From positions 186,001 through 250,000 of the forward strand of contig JAGSHD010000002.1 of assembly GCA_023954715.1 (NCBI GenBank): 64,000 nt of DNA, written 5' to 3'. Shown here one piece after another: positions 43,765 through 53,092 of the stretch (positions are counted from its first letter, which is position 1; every line of letters begins with the position of its first letter). The position numbers and the translations under genes are program-made. The notes below the pieces were generated by a model, which was not told where the DNA came from, did no database searches, and worked only from the letters and a program-made list of their open reading frames with translations. This DNA is from Candidatus Cloacimonadota bacterium. GTDB lineage: Bacteria; Muiribacteriota; UBA6191.

Positions 43765-44271
43765 TTACTCGGAAATATTTACTTCTTTGATTGTCTTCTT
43801 AAGCTCGTTATTTGATAAAACAATACCAGCATGAAATTTGTTTGCTCTTTTTTTTGTAGGAGCATACTCCTTATCACTAGGCTTTAAACGCTTTAGATAA
43901 TGCTCATTTAAAATATAGTTAAAACTTTTAATACGAACAGCGTTTAACAGCTTATAGACCTTACGGCCACCCTCTCGGTATTGCCAACGCTTTTCTTCTC
44001 TAAGAAGATCTCTTTGATGAGGACTCTTTAACCATGCATCTAAGCTATTTTTTGATAATAACTCATCCATATCGTCCGTTCTCTCAGTTAGAGTATCTAC
44101 TTCTTGTTGAGTGAATTCAATATCAATTGTGTTTGATTTCTTCTCTTGAGACTCTATGGTTTCTTCTAATAGATTTTCGTATTTAGTAAATCCATCAAAC
44201 ATGTCAGCACTATAATTTATTCCAGTAGCAAATGTAGCAACTATTAATCCTGATAAAATTTTCTTTTTCAT
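43765..44271 (-). CDS. small exported protein cotranscribed with M16 peptidases
   Basis: 168 residues; AGAGGAAGT precedes the ATG. The N-terminus MKKKILSGLIVATFATGINYSA is a signal peptide. The rest is highly charged and helical (EKKSNTIDIEFTQQEVDTL, EEKRWQYREGGRKVYKLLN), with no known motif. It follows the second M16 peptidase by 7 nt and precedes the bidirectional terminator, so it is the last gene of that operon. It might be a substrate, an inhibitor or an unrelated periplasmic protein. Confidence 0.65.
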   Translation of the reverse strand: MKKKILSGLIVATFATGINYSADMFDGFTKYENLLEETIESQEKKSNTIDIEFTQQEVDTLTERTDDMDELLSKNSLDAWLKSPHQRDLLREEKRWQYREGGRKVYKLLNAVRIKSFNYILNEHYLKRLKPSDKEYAPTKKRANKFHAGIVLSNNELKKTIKEVNISE

Positions 44272-44278
44272 ACTTCCT

Positions 44279-45553
44279 CTAATTTAATTTTACAAAGCCT
44301 TGTGGTTGAGAGTTTCCTACTACTACACGAACCATTTGATCTGGGTGCAAATATTGGTTTGCCACTTTAAAAATATCTTCTAAGGTGATTGAACTAATCT
44401 CACTTTGTTGCTTTAACAAAAAATCTTTTTGTAAATTATAACTATCCATCTCTAGTAAGTATCTTGCAATCGAACTATTAGACTCGATTGAAAAGTACAT
44501 GGCTCCAGATAGATAAGACTTAACATCGTCTAACTCTTTTTGCCCTACATAACTCGACTTTAAATCTAGTAAAACTTGCTCAATCTCAGTAACAGCTTTT
44601 AAAACATTTTCAGGGCGAGTCCCCATTTGAATGTTTAAACATCCCGGATACCAAGAACTAGTCGTTGAAATGTCTCCATAAATACTATAACAAAGACCTA
44701 ACTCTTCTCTCAATCTTTTACATAATCTGTTTACAAAACCACTGCCATAACCAAGAATATGATCCAAAACCTTCAGTTTAATATAGTCATCTGAGTGCCT
44801 TATCACACCCAAGTGTCCCATTACCAAAGAGGACTTCTTCTTATCTTTTACTACGAAATACGATGTATTTTGTTTCACAAAGCTAGGCTCTTGCACTTTT
44901 GCCTTTAAACCATTATCACTCACATCTAACGAAACTTGAGAATTCAAGGTCTTTATAATTTTACTTTCATCAAAAGCACCAGAAACATAAATACTCAGAT
45001 TAGACCAATTTAAAACTTCTTGAATATACTGATTTACTTGGGAGTATGTTAACTTTTGAAGCGACTCAACACTCCCACCGATTCGGTGGGCAAATGGAGT
45101 GTTCATATATACTTTTTTCACGAACTCTAAATAGGCTAAACTATCACCGTCATCCAATAAAGATTGAAATTGATCAATCTCATTTTTAACAAGCTTTTCA
45201 AATCTTTGCTCTGTTGGTTTTGAATAGTTGACTAACTCTTGTAATATGAATAACATCTTATCCAAAGAGGCCTCCATTACAGTAAAACAAAAGCCATCCG
45301 ATGTCAGGCTGATTTCGATCCCTGCTCCCTCTAATTGGCGATTAAATTGGTCAAAGTCTAAAGATTGAGTACCTTCAAGTAACATTTTTAAAGCAATATA
45401 ACCACAACCGTGAGTCACTTGACCATCAAATAGATGTGCTGAGGGCCATTTTAGTCTCATCACAAATACTTTACTGCTGTGACGATGCAATAGATGTAGT
45501 TTAGTCTTACAGTTTAACTCTATGACTCTGGGGTCTAATACAAAAGCGTTCAT
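44279..45553 (-). CDS. M16-family peptidase subunit lacking the zinc motif
   Basis: 424 residues. ATG 45553 overlaps the previous stop as ATGA and has GGAGG 7 nt upstream; an in-frame start 5 codons earlier is less likely. The fold is M16 (insulinase-like): an N-terminal half (VTHGCGYIALKMLLEGTQSL) where HxxEH should be but is replaced, and a C-terminal half with the conserved R...Y region (LCKRLREELGLCYSIYGD). Such non-catalytic subunits pair with an active M16 protein, as in bacterial two-subunit M16 peptidases and mitochondrial processing peptidase. It is cotranscribed with the HxxEH partner. Catalytic inactivity is inferred from the missing motif. Confidence 0.87.
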   Translation of the reverse strand: MNAFVLDPRVIELNCKTKLHLLHRHSSKVFVMRLKWPSAHLFDGQVTHGCGYIALKMLLEGTQSLDFDQFNRQLEGAGIEISLTSDGFCFTVMEASLDKMLFILQELVNYSKPTEQRFEKLVKNEIDQFQSLLDDGDSLAYLEFVKKVYMNTPFAHRIGGSVESLQKLTYSQVNQYIQEVLNWSNLSIYVSGAFDESKIIKTLNSQVSLDVSDNGLKAKVQEPSFVKQNTSYFVVKDKKKSSLVMGHLGVIRHSDDYIKLKVLDHILGYGSGFVNRLCKRLREELGLCYSIYGDISTTSSWYPGCLNIQMGTRPENVLKAVTEIEQVLLDLKSSYVGQKELDDVKSYLSGAMYFSIESNSSIARYLLEMDSYNLQKDFLLKQQSEISSITLEDIFKVANQYLHPDQMVRVVVGNSQPQGFVKLN

Positions 45554-46827
45554 TGAACTTCCTCCCATAAAAATAAATCGGGATCCGACTCTTCTATATC
45601 TCTTACTAAACCTACGACCTGTTTCGACTTATCAAAGTGTTTTTGGATATAATCTGTCATATCTAAAGCACTAACAGTAGAGAAAGCTTCTTTTAAAGAG
45701 TGATACTCTTGATAAGCATCCCCGTCTTTTGAATAAAAGCAAAAAGGAATCAAACTCATCGTATAATCATCTAACTTTTCTTGTTCAATACAGTAATTTG
45801 CTAAAACCTTAGTTTTTGCTATTTCAAGCTCTTCTAAATCAAAAGCTCCATTATGTAGGTTTTCAAACTCAGAGTAAATTATAGTTAATATTTTTTTAAT
45901 GTCTTGAATATCTTTTAATTCAAAGTTAAAAAAGAAGGCGCCACCTTCTACTTGGGAGTCACAAAAGGATTGAACACTATTCACCAAATCATTTTGCTCA
46001 CATAACAACTGATAAAATCTACCTATTTTTCCGCCACACAAATACTCTTCTAAAATGGAGGATAATATATAGTTTTCTTTGGAAAAGCCATTACTAGGAA
46101 AAGCAATTTGAAGACTTGGATACTCTTGCTCCATCTCTTGAATGACTTTTCTGTTGGTAACATGAAAGCAGCGATCAACATCTTTAGACTCGATAGCTTT
46201 GGATGGGATCTGAGAAAGACTTTGATGGATATACTCTTTTGCATCATCGATTTCAAAATCACCTAACAATATCAAAAAAGAGTTCGCTGGCTGATAGTAT
46301 TTTTCATAAAAGCTTTGCATAGTTTGTAAAGTCATCTCATTTAGTGTCTTTTCATAACCTAAAACTGGATGAAAATATCCACTACTTTTTGCATATAAAG
46401 ACTCATACATTGCATCGTATAAAAGCTCTTGGGCCTCATCTTGATACATTTTAAGCTCTTCGATTACAACTTGTTTTTCAGAATCAAATTCACCTTGGTC
46501 TAGATCCAAAGAAGTCATTCTATCTTTTTCAATATTTAACCCTTCTTGCCAAGAGCCTTTAGGAAGAAGATGGTAATATGCTGTATAGTCTTTACAGGTG
46601 TAAGCATTGTTTTCTCCACCTGAAACGTGAGAAAATAAATCAATTGCTCCTAGTGGGTACTTTTTGCTACCCTTAAACATCATGTGCTCTAAAAAGTGAG
46701 CTACACCCTGTTCATGTTTTTGCTCGTTAAATGAGCCAACTCCATAAACAGTCGTCAAAGATATTAGAGGTAGGTTTTTTCTTTGGAATAGATAAACACC
46801 CATTCCATTGTCTAATTTATAATACAT
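45550..46827 (-). CDS. M16-family zinc peptidase (catalytic subunit)
   Basis: 425 residues. The inverted zinc motif H44-F-L-E47-H48 (GVAHFLEHMMFKGSKKYP) and the distal EEL region (VVIEELKMYQDEAQ) are complete. The second half is the inactive homologous domain pair that completes the clamshell. There is no signal peptide, so it acts in the cytoplasm or is exported by another route. M16 enzymes of this length usually pair with a partner: here the next gene, overlapping by 4 nt, lacks HxxEH, giving a heterodimeric peptidase for peptides or unfolded proteins. The candidate promoter lies at 46896-46925. Confidence 0.93.
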   Translation of the reverse strand: MYYKLDNGMGVYLFQRKNLPLISLTTVYGVGSFNEQKHEQGVAHFLEHMMFKGSKKYPLGAIDLFSHVSGGENNAYTCKDYTAYYHLLPKGSWQEGLNIEKDRMTSLDLDQGEFDSEKQVVIEELKMYQDEAQELLYDAMYESLYAKSSGYFHPVLGYEKTLNEMTLQTMQSFYEKYYQPANSFLILLGDFEIDDAKEYIHQSLSQIPSKAIESKDVDRCFHVTNRKVIQEMEQEYPSLQIAFPSNGFSKENYILSSILEEYLCGGKIGRFYQLLCEQNDLVNSVQSFCDSQVEGGAFFFNFELKDIQDIKKILTIIYSEFENLHNGAFDLEELEIAKTKVLANYCIEQEKLDDYTMSLIPFCFYSKDGDAYQEYHSLKEAFSTVSALDMTDYIQKHFDKSKQVVGLVRDIEESDPDLFLWEEVQ

Positions 46828-46895
46828 TTATATCCCATTGAGAAAATTTGAATTTAGCTTGTTTGAAAGGCTGAACTAGTTATCCAAGCTCTCAT

Positions 46896-46925
46896 TTTAT
46901 AGATCAGCTCTTAAGTTATACTCAA
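46896..46925 (-). promoter_or_regulatory. candidate promoter of the M16 operon
   Basis: On minus, TTGAGT (46920-46925), 18-nt spacer, TATAAA (46896-46901), about 65 nt before the ATG. Confidence 0.4.
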
Positions 46926-47024
46926 AATTAGGATGCAAAGCAACCTTGTACAAAAAGAAGCTACATAAATACTAGCCTTTATGCATTATACCGTAAAACA
47001 TTTATATATAGTCTTGCTTAATTT

Positions 47025-48020
47025 TCAAAAGTTGATTTGATCGATTAATTGATGAATTCTTTGATTTTTTAGGCTATCCTTTAACGATACTATTTTAGGA
47101 TAAAGACTCTTTTTATTTCGACGATAAATAGACAATATTACATTTTCTAAAAACTTTTCAAAACCAATCCTTCGAATAGGGCTTCCTTCAAAGAACTTTA
47201 AGAAAGTCTCAGGAGTTAACTCTAAAAAACTCTCATCATTGTAATTATCTCTAGGTAAAAAGTCCTGGATCCCTGCATCTGTTGCAAAACGATTATAAGG
47301 ACAACAAGTTTGACAATCATCACAGCCGTATATCCATGAAGTTTGATGATTATCAGCTAGCTCAGGTATGGATTTTTGCTCAATACTCTGATAAGAGATA
47401 CATAAAGTTGGATCCATTTTATAGGCTTCTGTAATGGCATCGGTAGGACACGCATCTATACATCGTGTACAAGTCCCGCAATGATCGCTAGGTAAACTAA
47501 AATTAGGGCCATCATAGTTAATCATCAATGAGCCTAAAAAGAAGTACGAACCATAGTTTTTGTTAATAAAGTTTGTACTTTTACCAATCCACCCTAGTTT
47601 AGAGTAAGAACTCACAAATTTTTCACTAATCGGCCCCGTATCACAATACCATTTACCTTCTATATCGGGATAAGTCTCTTTTAGTGAGAAATATAGCTTC
47701 TTCAAACTTTTCCATAATACTTTATGATAATCTCTTCCTTGAGAATATAGGGAGATATGATTGTTAAGTGATGCTTGATAAGCCTCTTTAGAATAGTACG
47801 GGAGTAAAACTAAAATCACACTTTTATACTCGCTATAGGCTGATTTTATATCCAAGCGTTTATCAAAGGTATTGGCCATCCATTGCATTTCACCATACTT
47901 TTCATCTTCCATCCAAGATTTTAGATAATCATTTTTTGGAATATTTTCAAAAGAGATATGATCGTACTCTAAAAAGCCATAGGATTGAATTAAGTCATTT
48001 AACAGACCTTGATCTATCAT
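47025..48020 (-). CDS. queG: epoxyqueuosine reductase
   Basis: 331 residues. QueG reduces epoxyqueuosine to queuosine, the final step of queuosine synthesis in the wobble base of Tyr, His, Asn and Asp tRNAs, using cobalamin and two [4Fe-4S] clusters. Cluster ligands are visible: C181-x2-C184-x2-C187-x3-C191 (CGTCTRCIDACP) and C233, C236, C239/C240 (GCDDCQTCCPYN) with C207. The conserved WYCDTGPISEK segment (catalytic Asp) and a GWIGKSTNFIN block match the family. It is slightly short: there is no long C-terminal HEAT-like extension, which is common outside E. coli. It lies 8 nt after a polytopic membrane protein gene on the same strand. Confidence 0.94.
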   Translation of the reverse strand: MIDQGLLNDLIQSYGFLEYDHISFENIPKNDYLKSWMEDEKYGEMQWMANTFDKRLDIKSAYSEYKSVILVLLPYYSKEAYQASLNNHISLYSQGRDYHKVLWKSLKKLYFSLKETYPDIEGKWYCDTGPISEKFVSSYSKLGWIGKSTNFINKNYGSYFFLGSLMINYDGPNFSLPSDHCGTCTRCIDACPTDAITEAYKMDPTLCISYQSIEQKSIPELADNHQTSWIYGCDDCQTCCPYNRFATDAGIQDFLPRDNYNDESFLELTPETFLKFFEGSPIRRIGFEKFLENVILSIYRRNKKSLYPKIVSLKDSLKNQRIHQLIDQINF

Positions 48021-48028
48021 AAAAACAA

Positions 48029-49309
48029 CTACTCTAGCCCAGAAGTAGAGTCTGTAATTTTTAGTAAATGATCTAACTCATCTCGTACATCCATAAATCT
48101 TGTATACGAGTCAGCAGCAATCTCTTTTAATTCATTTACCGGAATTAAAACCAATAAACTACACAATAAAATGGGAGCCTTAAAAATATGAGTTGCCTTT
48201 TGCTTAACTATACAAATACCCGAAATAATGAGAGCCAAAGCCAACATGAGTAATAAGGGATACAAACGCTCGTGATATATTTGAGGCAAGATGATGTATC
48301 CAGATATAGCTAGTCCAAAAGACCCTAAAAATAGTGTAGCAAGCTCTCTTGTTTTATAGTTTGAATCTCCACTTATAAAGTAAGCCAAAAGAGTTGTTAA
48401 AAAAATTGAGTTATATCCCAAAAACACATAACTCTCTTTTGTGGGTACTGAATAGTAAACACATAAAAAAGATAAGGCTAAAAACATTAATGAAGACAGA
48501 TTAGGGGACTTACTTTTGTTTACATAGTGACTAAAGGTAAACATCAATAAAACCCATATCATAAAAAATTGCATACCCATTAACATTGTTAGCCCAAAAG
48601 ATATATCTCGATATACCATCAAAAATGCCAAACTTGAACTCACTAAATGAATCAAAAATAATCCTACATACATAAAGTAGAACAATCGATACTTGTGAGT
48701 TTCTAGTCTATCCCAATACATGCCACCAATGCCTAAAACGAAATATCCGATCAATAGGTAGCTTGAATACACCACTCTAGCTATAGGATGATGCATATCT
48801 AATAAGCCATATAATGAAAACAAAATAAGGGTAAAAGATATTTTTGGAATACAGCTCGAGAAGTTTACTAATTTTTTCTTATAGAAATAATAAGAAATAC
48901 AAATGAAAATACCAGTTACAATTGGGTTTGCTACTTGCAGAATCAAAGTTTGGCTCAATGCAAACAAAGATAAACTGAAAAAAATTAACGAATATTGTTT
49001 AGAGCTAAGTTTTGTATCCGTAAATCTCAAAACCAATATCGTAAGAACTATACTTAAAAAACGAGTTAGAGTCTGAATTGGATTGATTGAATAAGAATCA
49101 CTAACTAAAAACTCTGTGCTATTTACTTGTACCCAAGCAATCATAAATAGCCATGCCAAGGCCCCATAAACTAATACTTTGAAGCTCGTTTTACTAGTAT
49201 CTTTAAAAAATAAACAAAAAACTGCAATCAATGAGGCTAAAATTTCAAATTTAGCCAACTTCAAAAATATATTTATATCAAAAGGGTATATAACTGTTTC
49301 CATGAACAT
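48029..49309 (-). CDS. polytopic membrane protein of unknown function
   Basis: 426 residues, about a dozen hydrophobic segments from the N-terminus to about residue 400 (e.g. ILASLIAVFCLFF, LIGYFVLGIGGMYW, LLLMLALALIISGICIV). A hydrophilic tail ends it (DSYTRFMDVRDELDHLLKI). There is no transporter signature that I recognise. It is cotranscribed with queG (8-nt gap). The start region lacks an SD: a perfect 7-bp inverted repeat (49313-49334) sits just upstream of the ATG at 49309, which might control it. An ATG two codons on is an alternative start. Confidence 0.65.
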   Translation of the reverse strand: MFMETVIYPFDINIFLKLAKFEILASLIAVFCLFFKDTSKTSFKVLVYGALAWLFMIAWVQVNSTEFLVSDSYSINPIQTLTRFLSIVLTILVLRFTDTKLSSKQYSLIFFSLSLFALSQTLILQVANPIVTGIFICISYYFYKKKLVNFSSCIPKISFTLILFSLYGLLDMHHPIARVVYSSYLLIGYFVLGIGGMYWDRLETHKYRLFYFMYVGLFLIHLVSSSLAFLMVYRDISFGLTMLMGMQFFMIWVLLMFTFSHYVNKSKSPNLSSLMFLALSFLCVYYSVPTKESYVFLGYNSIFLTTLLAYFISGDSNYKTRELATLFLGSFGLAISGYIILPQIYHERLYPLLLMLALALIISGICIVKQKATHIFKAPILLCSLLVLIPVNELKEIAADSYTRFMDVRDELDHLLKITDSTSGLE

Positions 49310-49312
49310 AAC

Positions 49313-49334
49313 TTAGACTATTTTGTAAGTCTAA
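49313..49334. repeat. inverted repeat at the start of the membrane protein gene
   Basis: TTAGACT (49313-49319) and AGTCTAA (49328-49334) are perfect 7-bp arms around an 8-nt spacer. The nearer arm is 4 bases from the start codon of the minus gene. It could be an operator or an RNA hairpin over the ribosome-binding region. Confidence 0.45.
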
Positions 49335-49381
49335 ACAAGAAAGTGCTTCATTTGCACTATGATTTACTTTTTGCTTTACAT

Positions 49382-49416
49382 AAAAAAATGACCACAGTAT
49401 CACTACTATGGTCATT
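49382..49416 (-). terminator. intrinsic terminator after the metalloprotease gene
   Basis: On minus, a 13-bp stem (AATGACCATAGTA/TACTGTGGTCATT, one wobble) with a 4-nt loop is followed by a T-run (A-run 49382-49388 on plus). It lies 20 nt past the stop codon. Confidence 0.88.
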
Positions 49417-49436
49417 TTTACGTAATTCAATCGAAA

Positions 49437-52016
49437 CTATCTAAAAAATCTATCTCTATTTGATTTAACAACAACCACTTTTTCCATCTCTAGGATAGAA
49501 GCCATAAGTGCTTCTAAGTGCTGATTTTGTTCAGAATCTGAAAACTTTGATGATTTTGCAGACGATTTTAATGCTTTTTCAAGAGATGCCTTTAGTAAAG
49601 AAATTGAAAACTTAGCATAGCCTTCAATCTTTGGTACAAAATAAGCTTGTCTCTTTAAAGCATAGTCTAATAGACGGCTTAAATAGTACTTTTGAGTCCC
49701 CATGCTTATAGTTGATATACTTACCTTTTGACCATCTGCTAGAGCAATAATATCAGCAAAAACCATATTATGAAACTCTTCAAAAACATCAGCTAAGCTC
49801 AAAGTCTTATCTGCTACTTTTTCGTGAAACTCACTAATGTTACGCATATTACTAATGCTAAACACCTGAGAAATAACTGATCGTCTTGCAGCACTAATAT
49901 AGATAGAAGCATCTACAGGACCACTTTGCCTCCACTCAAATGGATTCGGTCTAGCTTTCATCAATAATGTTTTTGGTATCTCTAAAACCCCGTCTTTAAA
50001 AACATATTCTTTAAAAAACTTTAAGGCCTTAATTTGCTTATCATAAGATACTGGTACAAATGGTAATTTTGCATCAATATCATTTACGTGATCACGATTA
50101 TGATAAACTCCACCAATCAATTTTGCTGGTAATCTTGCTTTGTTGTAATATGTAAATAACAAATCATACAAAACAGATTGAAACTTATGGTAAGAATCAC
50201 CCGTTGTAACTAAGTCTTTTTCAACAGATTTTAACAAGTTTTGAGTTAACTTAATTTTATCTTCTGAATAAGCTACTAAGTCATCTCCCAAATCCCATAC
50301 CGCTGCATGTGGATCACCACTAGATACATAAGCATCCTCATCAGTACCGTAATCTAAACCTTGTGCTCTTACTTTTTGAGCTACTTTATCCAACTCTTTA
50401 GCTTCATCTTTTTTAATATGCTTATAACCATATTCGATAGCCAAGTAATCGTATGGCCCTATGGAGCTATTATAATATTTCTCTTGTTTTTCTGGGTCAA
50501 CAGAAACATATAAATCACCGTAATCCATTACTGATGAAAAGATTTGATTATCTTTTAACCACTCAGGATCTTTAATTTTTGCATAAGGTACTACAGATGA
50601 TGCTTTAAAGTTATGTCGCAAACCTAAAGTATGCCCAACTTCATGCATTACTACATCTTTGATATATCCACCAATGAACTCATCTTTCCACTTTTGATAC
50701 TCTTTAGCTGGCAACTTTTTACTTACTTGAGTTGCAATCAAAGCAAAGTTCTTTGATACTGTCCCACCTTTGTATACATCACAAAAATGAACACCGTTTT
50801 TATGTAAAAGATCTTTTAGTTTTTTAGCCTTAGAAGCTTTTGTCTCAACCCCAGGGCCAAACAACTCAGCATCGGACTCCAGCGATGTAACCCAACCCGC
50901 TGTCATTAAAATATCAGCATCTAGGATTTCACCTGTTTTTGGATTGGTTCTTGATGGACCAACACCTAAACCAAAATCAAGAGCTGCCCAAGTAATTGTA
51001 GAGTATCGAATATCAGCTGGCTCCCAAGTTTCACCAGCAACTGGTAATCTTGCTTCAACTGCACCAACAAATCCTAACTTTTCAAATGCTTTATTCCATT
51101 CAAGCACACCAGCTCGTACGTATTTTCTCCATTTGTAAGGAATTGTTTTATCCAAATGATAAACAATAGGCCTTTTTACCACACTCATTTCAGAAGAAGG
51201 ATCTGCCTTTTCAAGGTTCCAACGATTGATATTTCGCTCAACTCCACGATCATCTGCCAATTTAGAAAAGTTTTTATACTCATGTAAAAAATATCCAATT
51301 CGGTCATCTGCTTTTCTAGCTTTATAAGTAGACTTTTGTTTTTTAACAATTGAAAAGTGAAATCGAAGTTGATTAGAGTCTAAAAAGTATCTAAAGTCAC
51401 CTCTAGTTCTTACTGTAACTTGAATATCTAATTCAACATTTTTAGGATATCCCTTTACCTTGTTCCAGAAGCTTTTTGACATATCTACACCAGAAATACC
51501 CAAACCATGAGTTATCCATGAAGGCATAGAAGATCCTGCTTTACTGAAAAAGAAAGAGTTTGCATCGATTAAATACTTTGACTCTCCTTTAGTTGCAGCT
51601 CGAATTGGAAACTGTGCAATTACCGAGTCTAAATGAGTTTTTGCTAAACTCGTTGCCATTGGCGTACCTTTTTTTGCTTTGAAATAATTTTCTTTCTGAA
51701 ACAAAAATAGTTTTTTACCCACTTTTTTGAAGTATAAAACTTGCTCATCTATCTGCCAATTCGGCATTAAATACCCAACTGTACCTGCAGATAAACTTGT
51801 AAAAAGATAAAACTCTTTTTTAAGTTTTGCTTTTGGAATCTCTAGATATACTTGATTATCTTCTTTATAAAGATCAAAATATCCAGCTATTTTTTTGGCC
51901 TTCTTAATTTTTTTACTTAATTCAGGAAACTTTGGTTTTTCTTTTTTAGCTTTAGCAAAAACACTAGTTTGTGTTAATAGTCCTAAAGCTAATACCAATC
52001 CTAACAGTTTTCTCAT
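49437..52016 (-). CDS. exported zinc-dependent metalloprotease (HExxHxxGxxHN; DUF5117/DUF4953-like)
   Basis: 859 residues; AAAGGA lies before the ATG and a signal peptide follows (MRKLLGLVLALGLLTQTSVFA). The catalytic motif starts at H458 (MHEVGHTLGLRHNFKAS): HExxHxxGxxHN with a Met-turn-like SSVMDYGDLYVS downstream, so it is a metzincin-type protease of the family whose members carry DUF5117, DUF4953 and DUF5118 regions. The first third (residues 30-300) has beta-rich blocks such as LFTSLSAGTVGYLMPNWQI and VKRPIVYHLDKTIPYKWRK typical of that group. It is probably periplasmic or surface. The family is common in Gram-negative lineages, but substrates are unknown. Separate transcript with its own terminator. 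Confidence 0.9.
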   Translation of the reverse strand: MRKLLGLVLALGLLTQTSVFAKAKKEKPKFPELSKKIKKAKKIAGYFDLYKEDNQVYLEIPKAKLKKEFYLFTSLSAGTVGYLMPNWQIDEQVLYFKKVGKKLFLFQKENYFKAKKGTPMATSLAKTHLDSVIAQFPIRAATKGESKYLIDANSFFFSKAGSSMPSWITHGLGISGVDMSKSFWNKVKGYPKNVELDIQVTVRTRGDFRYFLDSNQLRFHFSIVKKQKSTYKARKADDRIGYFLHEYKNFSKLADDRGVERNINRWNLEKADPSSEMSVVKRPIVYHLDKTIPYKWRKYVRAGVLEWNKAFEKLGFVGAVEARLPVAGETWEPADIRYSTITWAALDFGLGVGPSRTNPKTGEILDADILMTAGWVTSLESDAELFGPGVETKASKAKKLKDLLHKNGVHFCDVYKGGTVSKNFALIATQVSKKLPAKEYQKWKDEFIGGYIKDVVMHEVGHTLGLRHNFKASSVVPYAKIKDPEWLKDNQIFSSVMDYGDLYVSVDPEKQEKYYNSSIGPYDYLAIEYGYKHIKKDEAKELDKVAQKVRAQGLDYGTDEDAYVSSGDPHAAVWDLGDDLVAYSEDKIKLTQNLLKSVEKDLVTTGDSYHKFQSVLYDLLFTYYNKARLPAKLIGGVYHNRDHVNDIDAKLPFVPVSYDKQIKALKFFKEYVFKDGVLEIPKTLLMKARPNPFEWRQSGPVDASIYISAARRSVISQVFSISNMRNISEFHEKVADKTLSLADVFEEFHNMVFADIIALADGQKVSISTISMGTQKYYLSRLLDYALKRQAYFVPKIEGYAKFSISLLKASLEKALKSSAKSSKFSDSEQNQHLEALMASILEMEKVVVVKSNRDRFFR

Positions 52017-52099
52017 ATCAATCCTTTATATTTATGGGCAATACCCAATTTATACCTTAAAATAATGTAATTATTTCGCTTCAATTTTTAATTTTATAT

Positions 52100-52139
52100 G
52101 CCCCTCGCCTTTTATCGAAGAGATAGCCCGAATAATTAC
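52100..52139 (-). repeat. 40-nt intergenic repeat, copy B
   Basis: Aligns without gaps to 9000-9039 (32 of 40 identical). It begins 11 nt beyond the stop codon of the minus-strand DUF350 gene, the same relative position as copy A. A short TATC-TCTTC-GATA hairpin is possible here on minus, a different pairing from copy A. Confidence 0.5.
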
Positions 52140-52150
52140 GAATAATTTAA

Positions 52151-53092
52151 TTACGCTAACATAGTGCCTAACAAATAAGCTACGCCAATCATAAAAGTCA
52201 TGTCTAACAAACCCACAACAGGGTTATCTGTATCAAGAAAGTCTTTTTTAAAGTTTCTTTTAGCAAAAACTTCAATAAACACAGTAAACGATTTTCTAGC
52301 TACCAATAAAAATACTATCATTACGATCAAGTAATAATATGTCTCAGGTACTGTAGCAAAGAAATGCTCTTTTAGTTCAAATTGGCCTATCAATTTGCTC
52401 TGAAGATAGAGTCCACCAAACATAAAACCAACCAAAGACATTCCAACCCCAGAATTATTATCAATAAATAACTCCCTTAAGGTGGTATGACCTTTTTTCA
52501 TAAAGAAGATGCTATAGAAAACATAGTTTAAGAGTCCTAAACCTAAAACCGCTGACATGTTAATATAAGCTTCTGTTTTATATAACTGAATCCCTAAGAA
52601 ATCTTCTTGAAGAATCATAAAATACATAATCAACATAAAACTAACTGAAAATAAAGATGCAGCTAAATTGTGCTGAACAAAGATCTCATTGTTAAACTGA
52701 ACTGCATCTCCTTGCTGATCTATCTCACCTTCAAAACGGCTTTGAATCCATCGCGACGCGATATAACGAAAAGCAAAAAATACGATATTAGAAAACAATA
52801 TAGTTACTCCAACTGCTTCTAAATCTAGGGCATAATTAAAAGTTAACTCTCCACCTGCTGTTTTTTGTAGCGCTTCTTCACCAGACATGGCACTTACTGC
52901 GATCAAAATCTCCATAGCAAGAAAACAGGCTATCTCAAGTCCAGCTGCCATATTTTGCTCTTCAAAAATAGCATGAGACAAACTATAAGACTTTGTGGCC
53001 AATTTGTCATAAATCATCCAGCCAGTAAAATATATACATGCAAAAGCAACAGCTACGTATCCAAAATCATAAAATAAAATATTCCAATCCAT
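52151..53092 (-). CDS. DUF350-type integral membrane protein
   Basis: 313 residues. The start is placed at ATG 53092, which overlaps the previous stop by one base (TAATG); an in-frame upstream start adds 4 residues. About eight transmembrane segments are arranged in four similar units. Each opens with an acidic-Asn motif followed by a Gly/Ala helix: EEQNMAAGLEIA, FVQHNLAASLFSV, IDNNSGVGMSLVGF and DTDNPVVGLLDMTF. This matches the DUF350 family, in which repeats carry D..N.A..G. Family function is poorly known. It is coupled to a Ser/Arg/Gly-rich lipoprotein; DUF350 genes are elsewhere found beside similar Gly/Ser-tailed lipoproteins (YjfL/YjfM type). That parallel is inference. Confidence 0.75.
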   Translation of the reverse strand: MDWNILFYDFGYVAVAFACIYFTGWMIYDKLATKSYSLSHAIFEEQNMAAGLEIACFLAMEILIAVSAMSGEEALQKTAGGELTFNYALDLEAVGVTILFSNIVFFAFRYIASRWIQSRFEGEIDQQGDAVQFNNEIFVQHNLAASLFSVSFMLIMYFMILQEDFLGIQLYKTEAYINMSAVLGLGLLNYVFYSIFFMKKGHTTLRELFIDNNSGVGMSLVGFMFGGLYLQSKLIGQFELKEHFFATVPETYYYLIVMIVFLLVARKSFTVFIEVFAKRNFKKDFLDTDNPVVGLLDMTFMIGVAYLLGTMLA

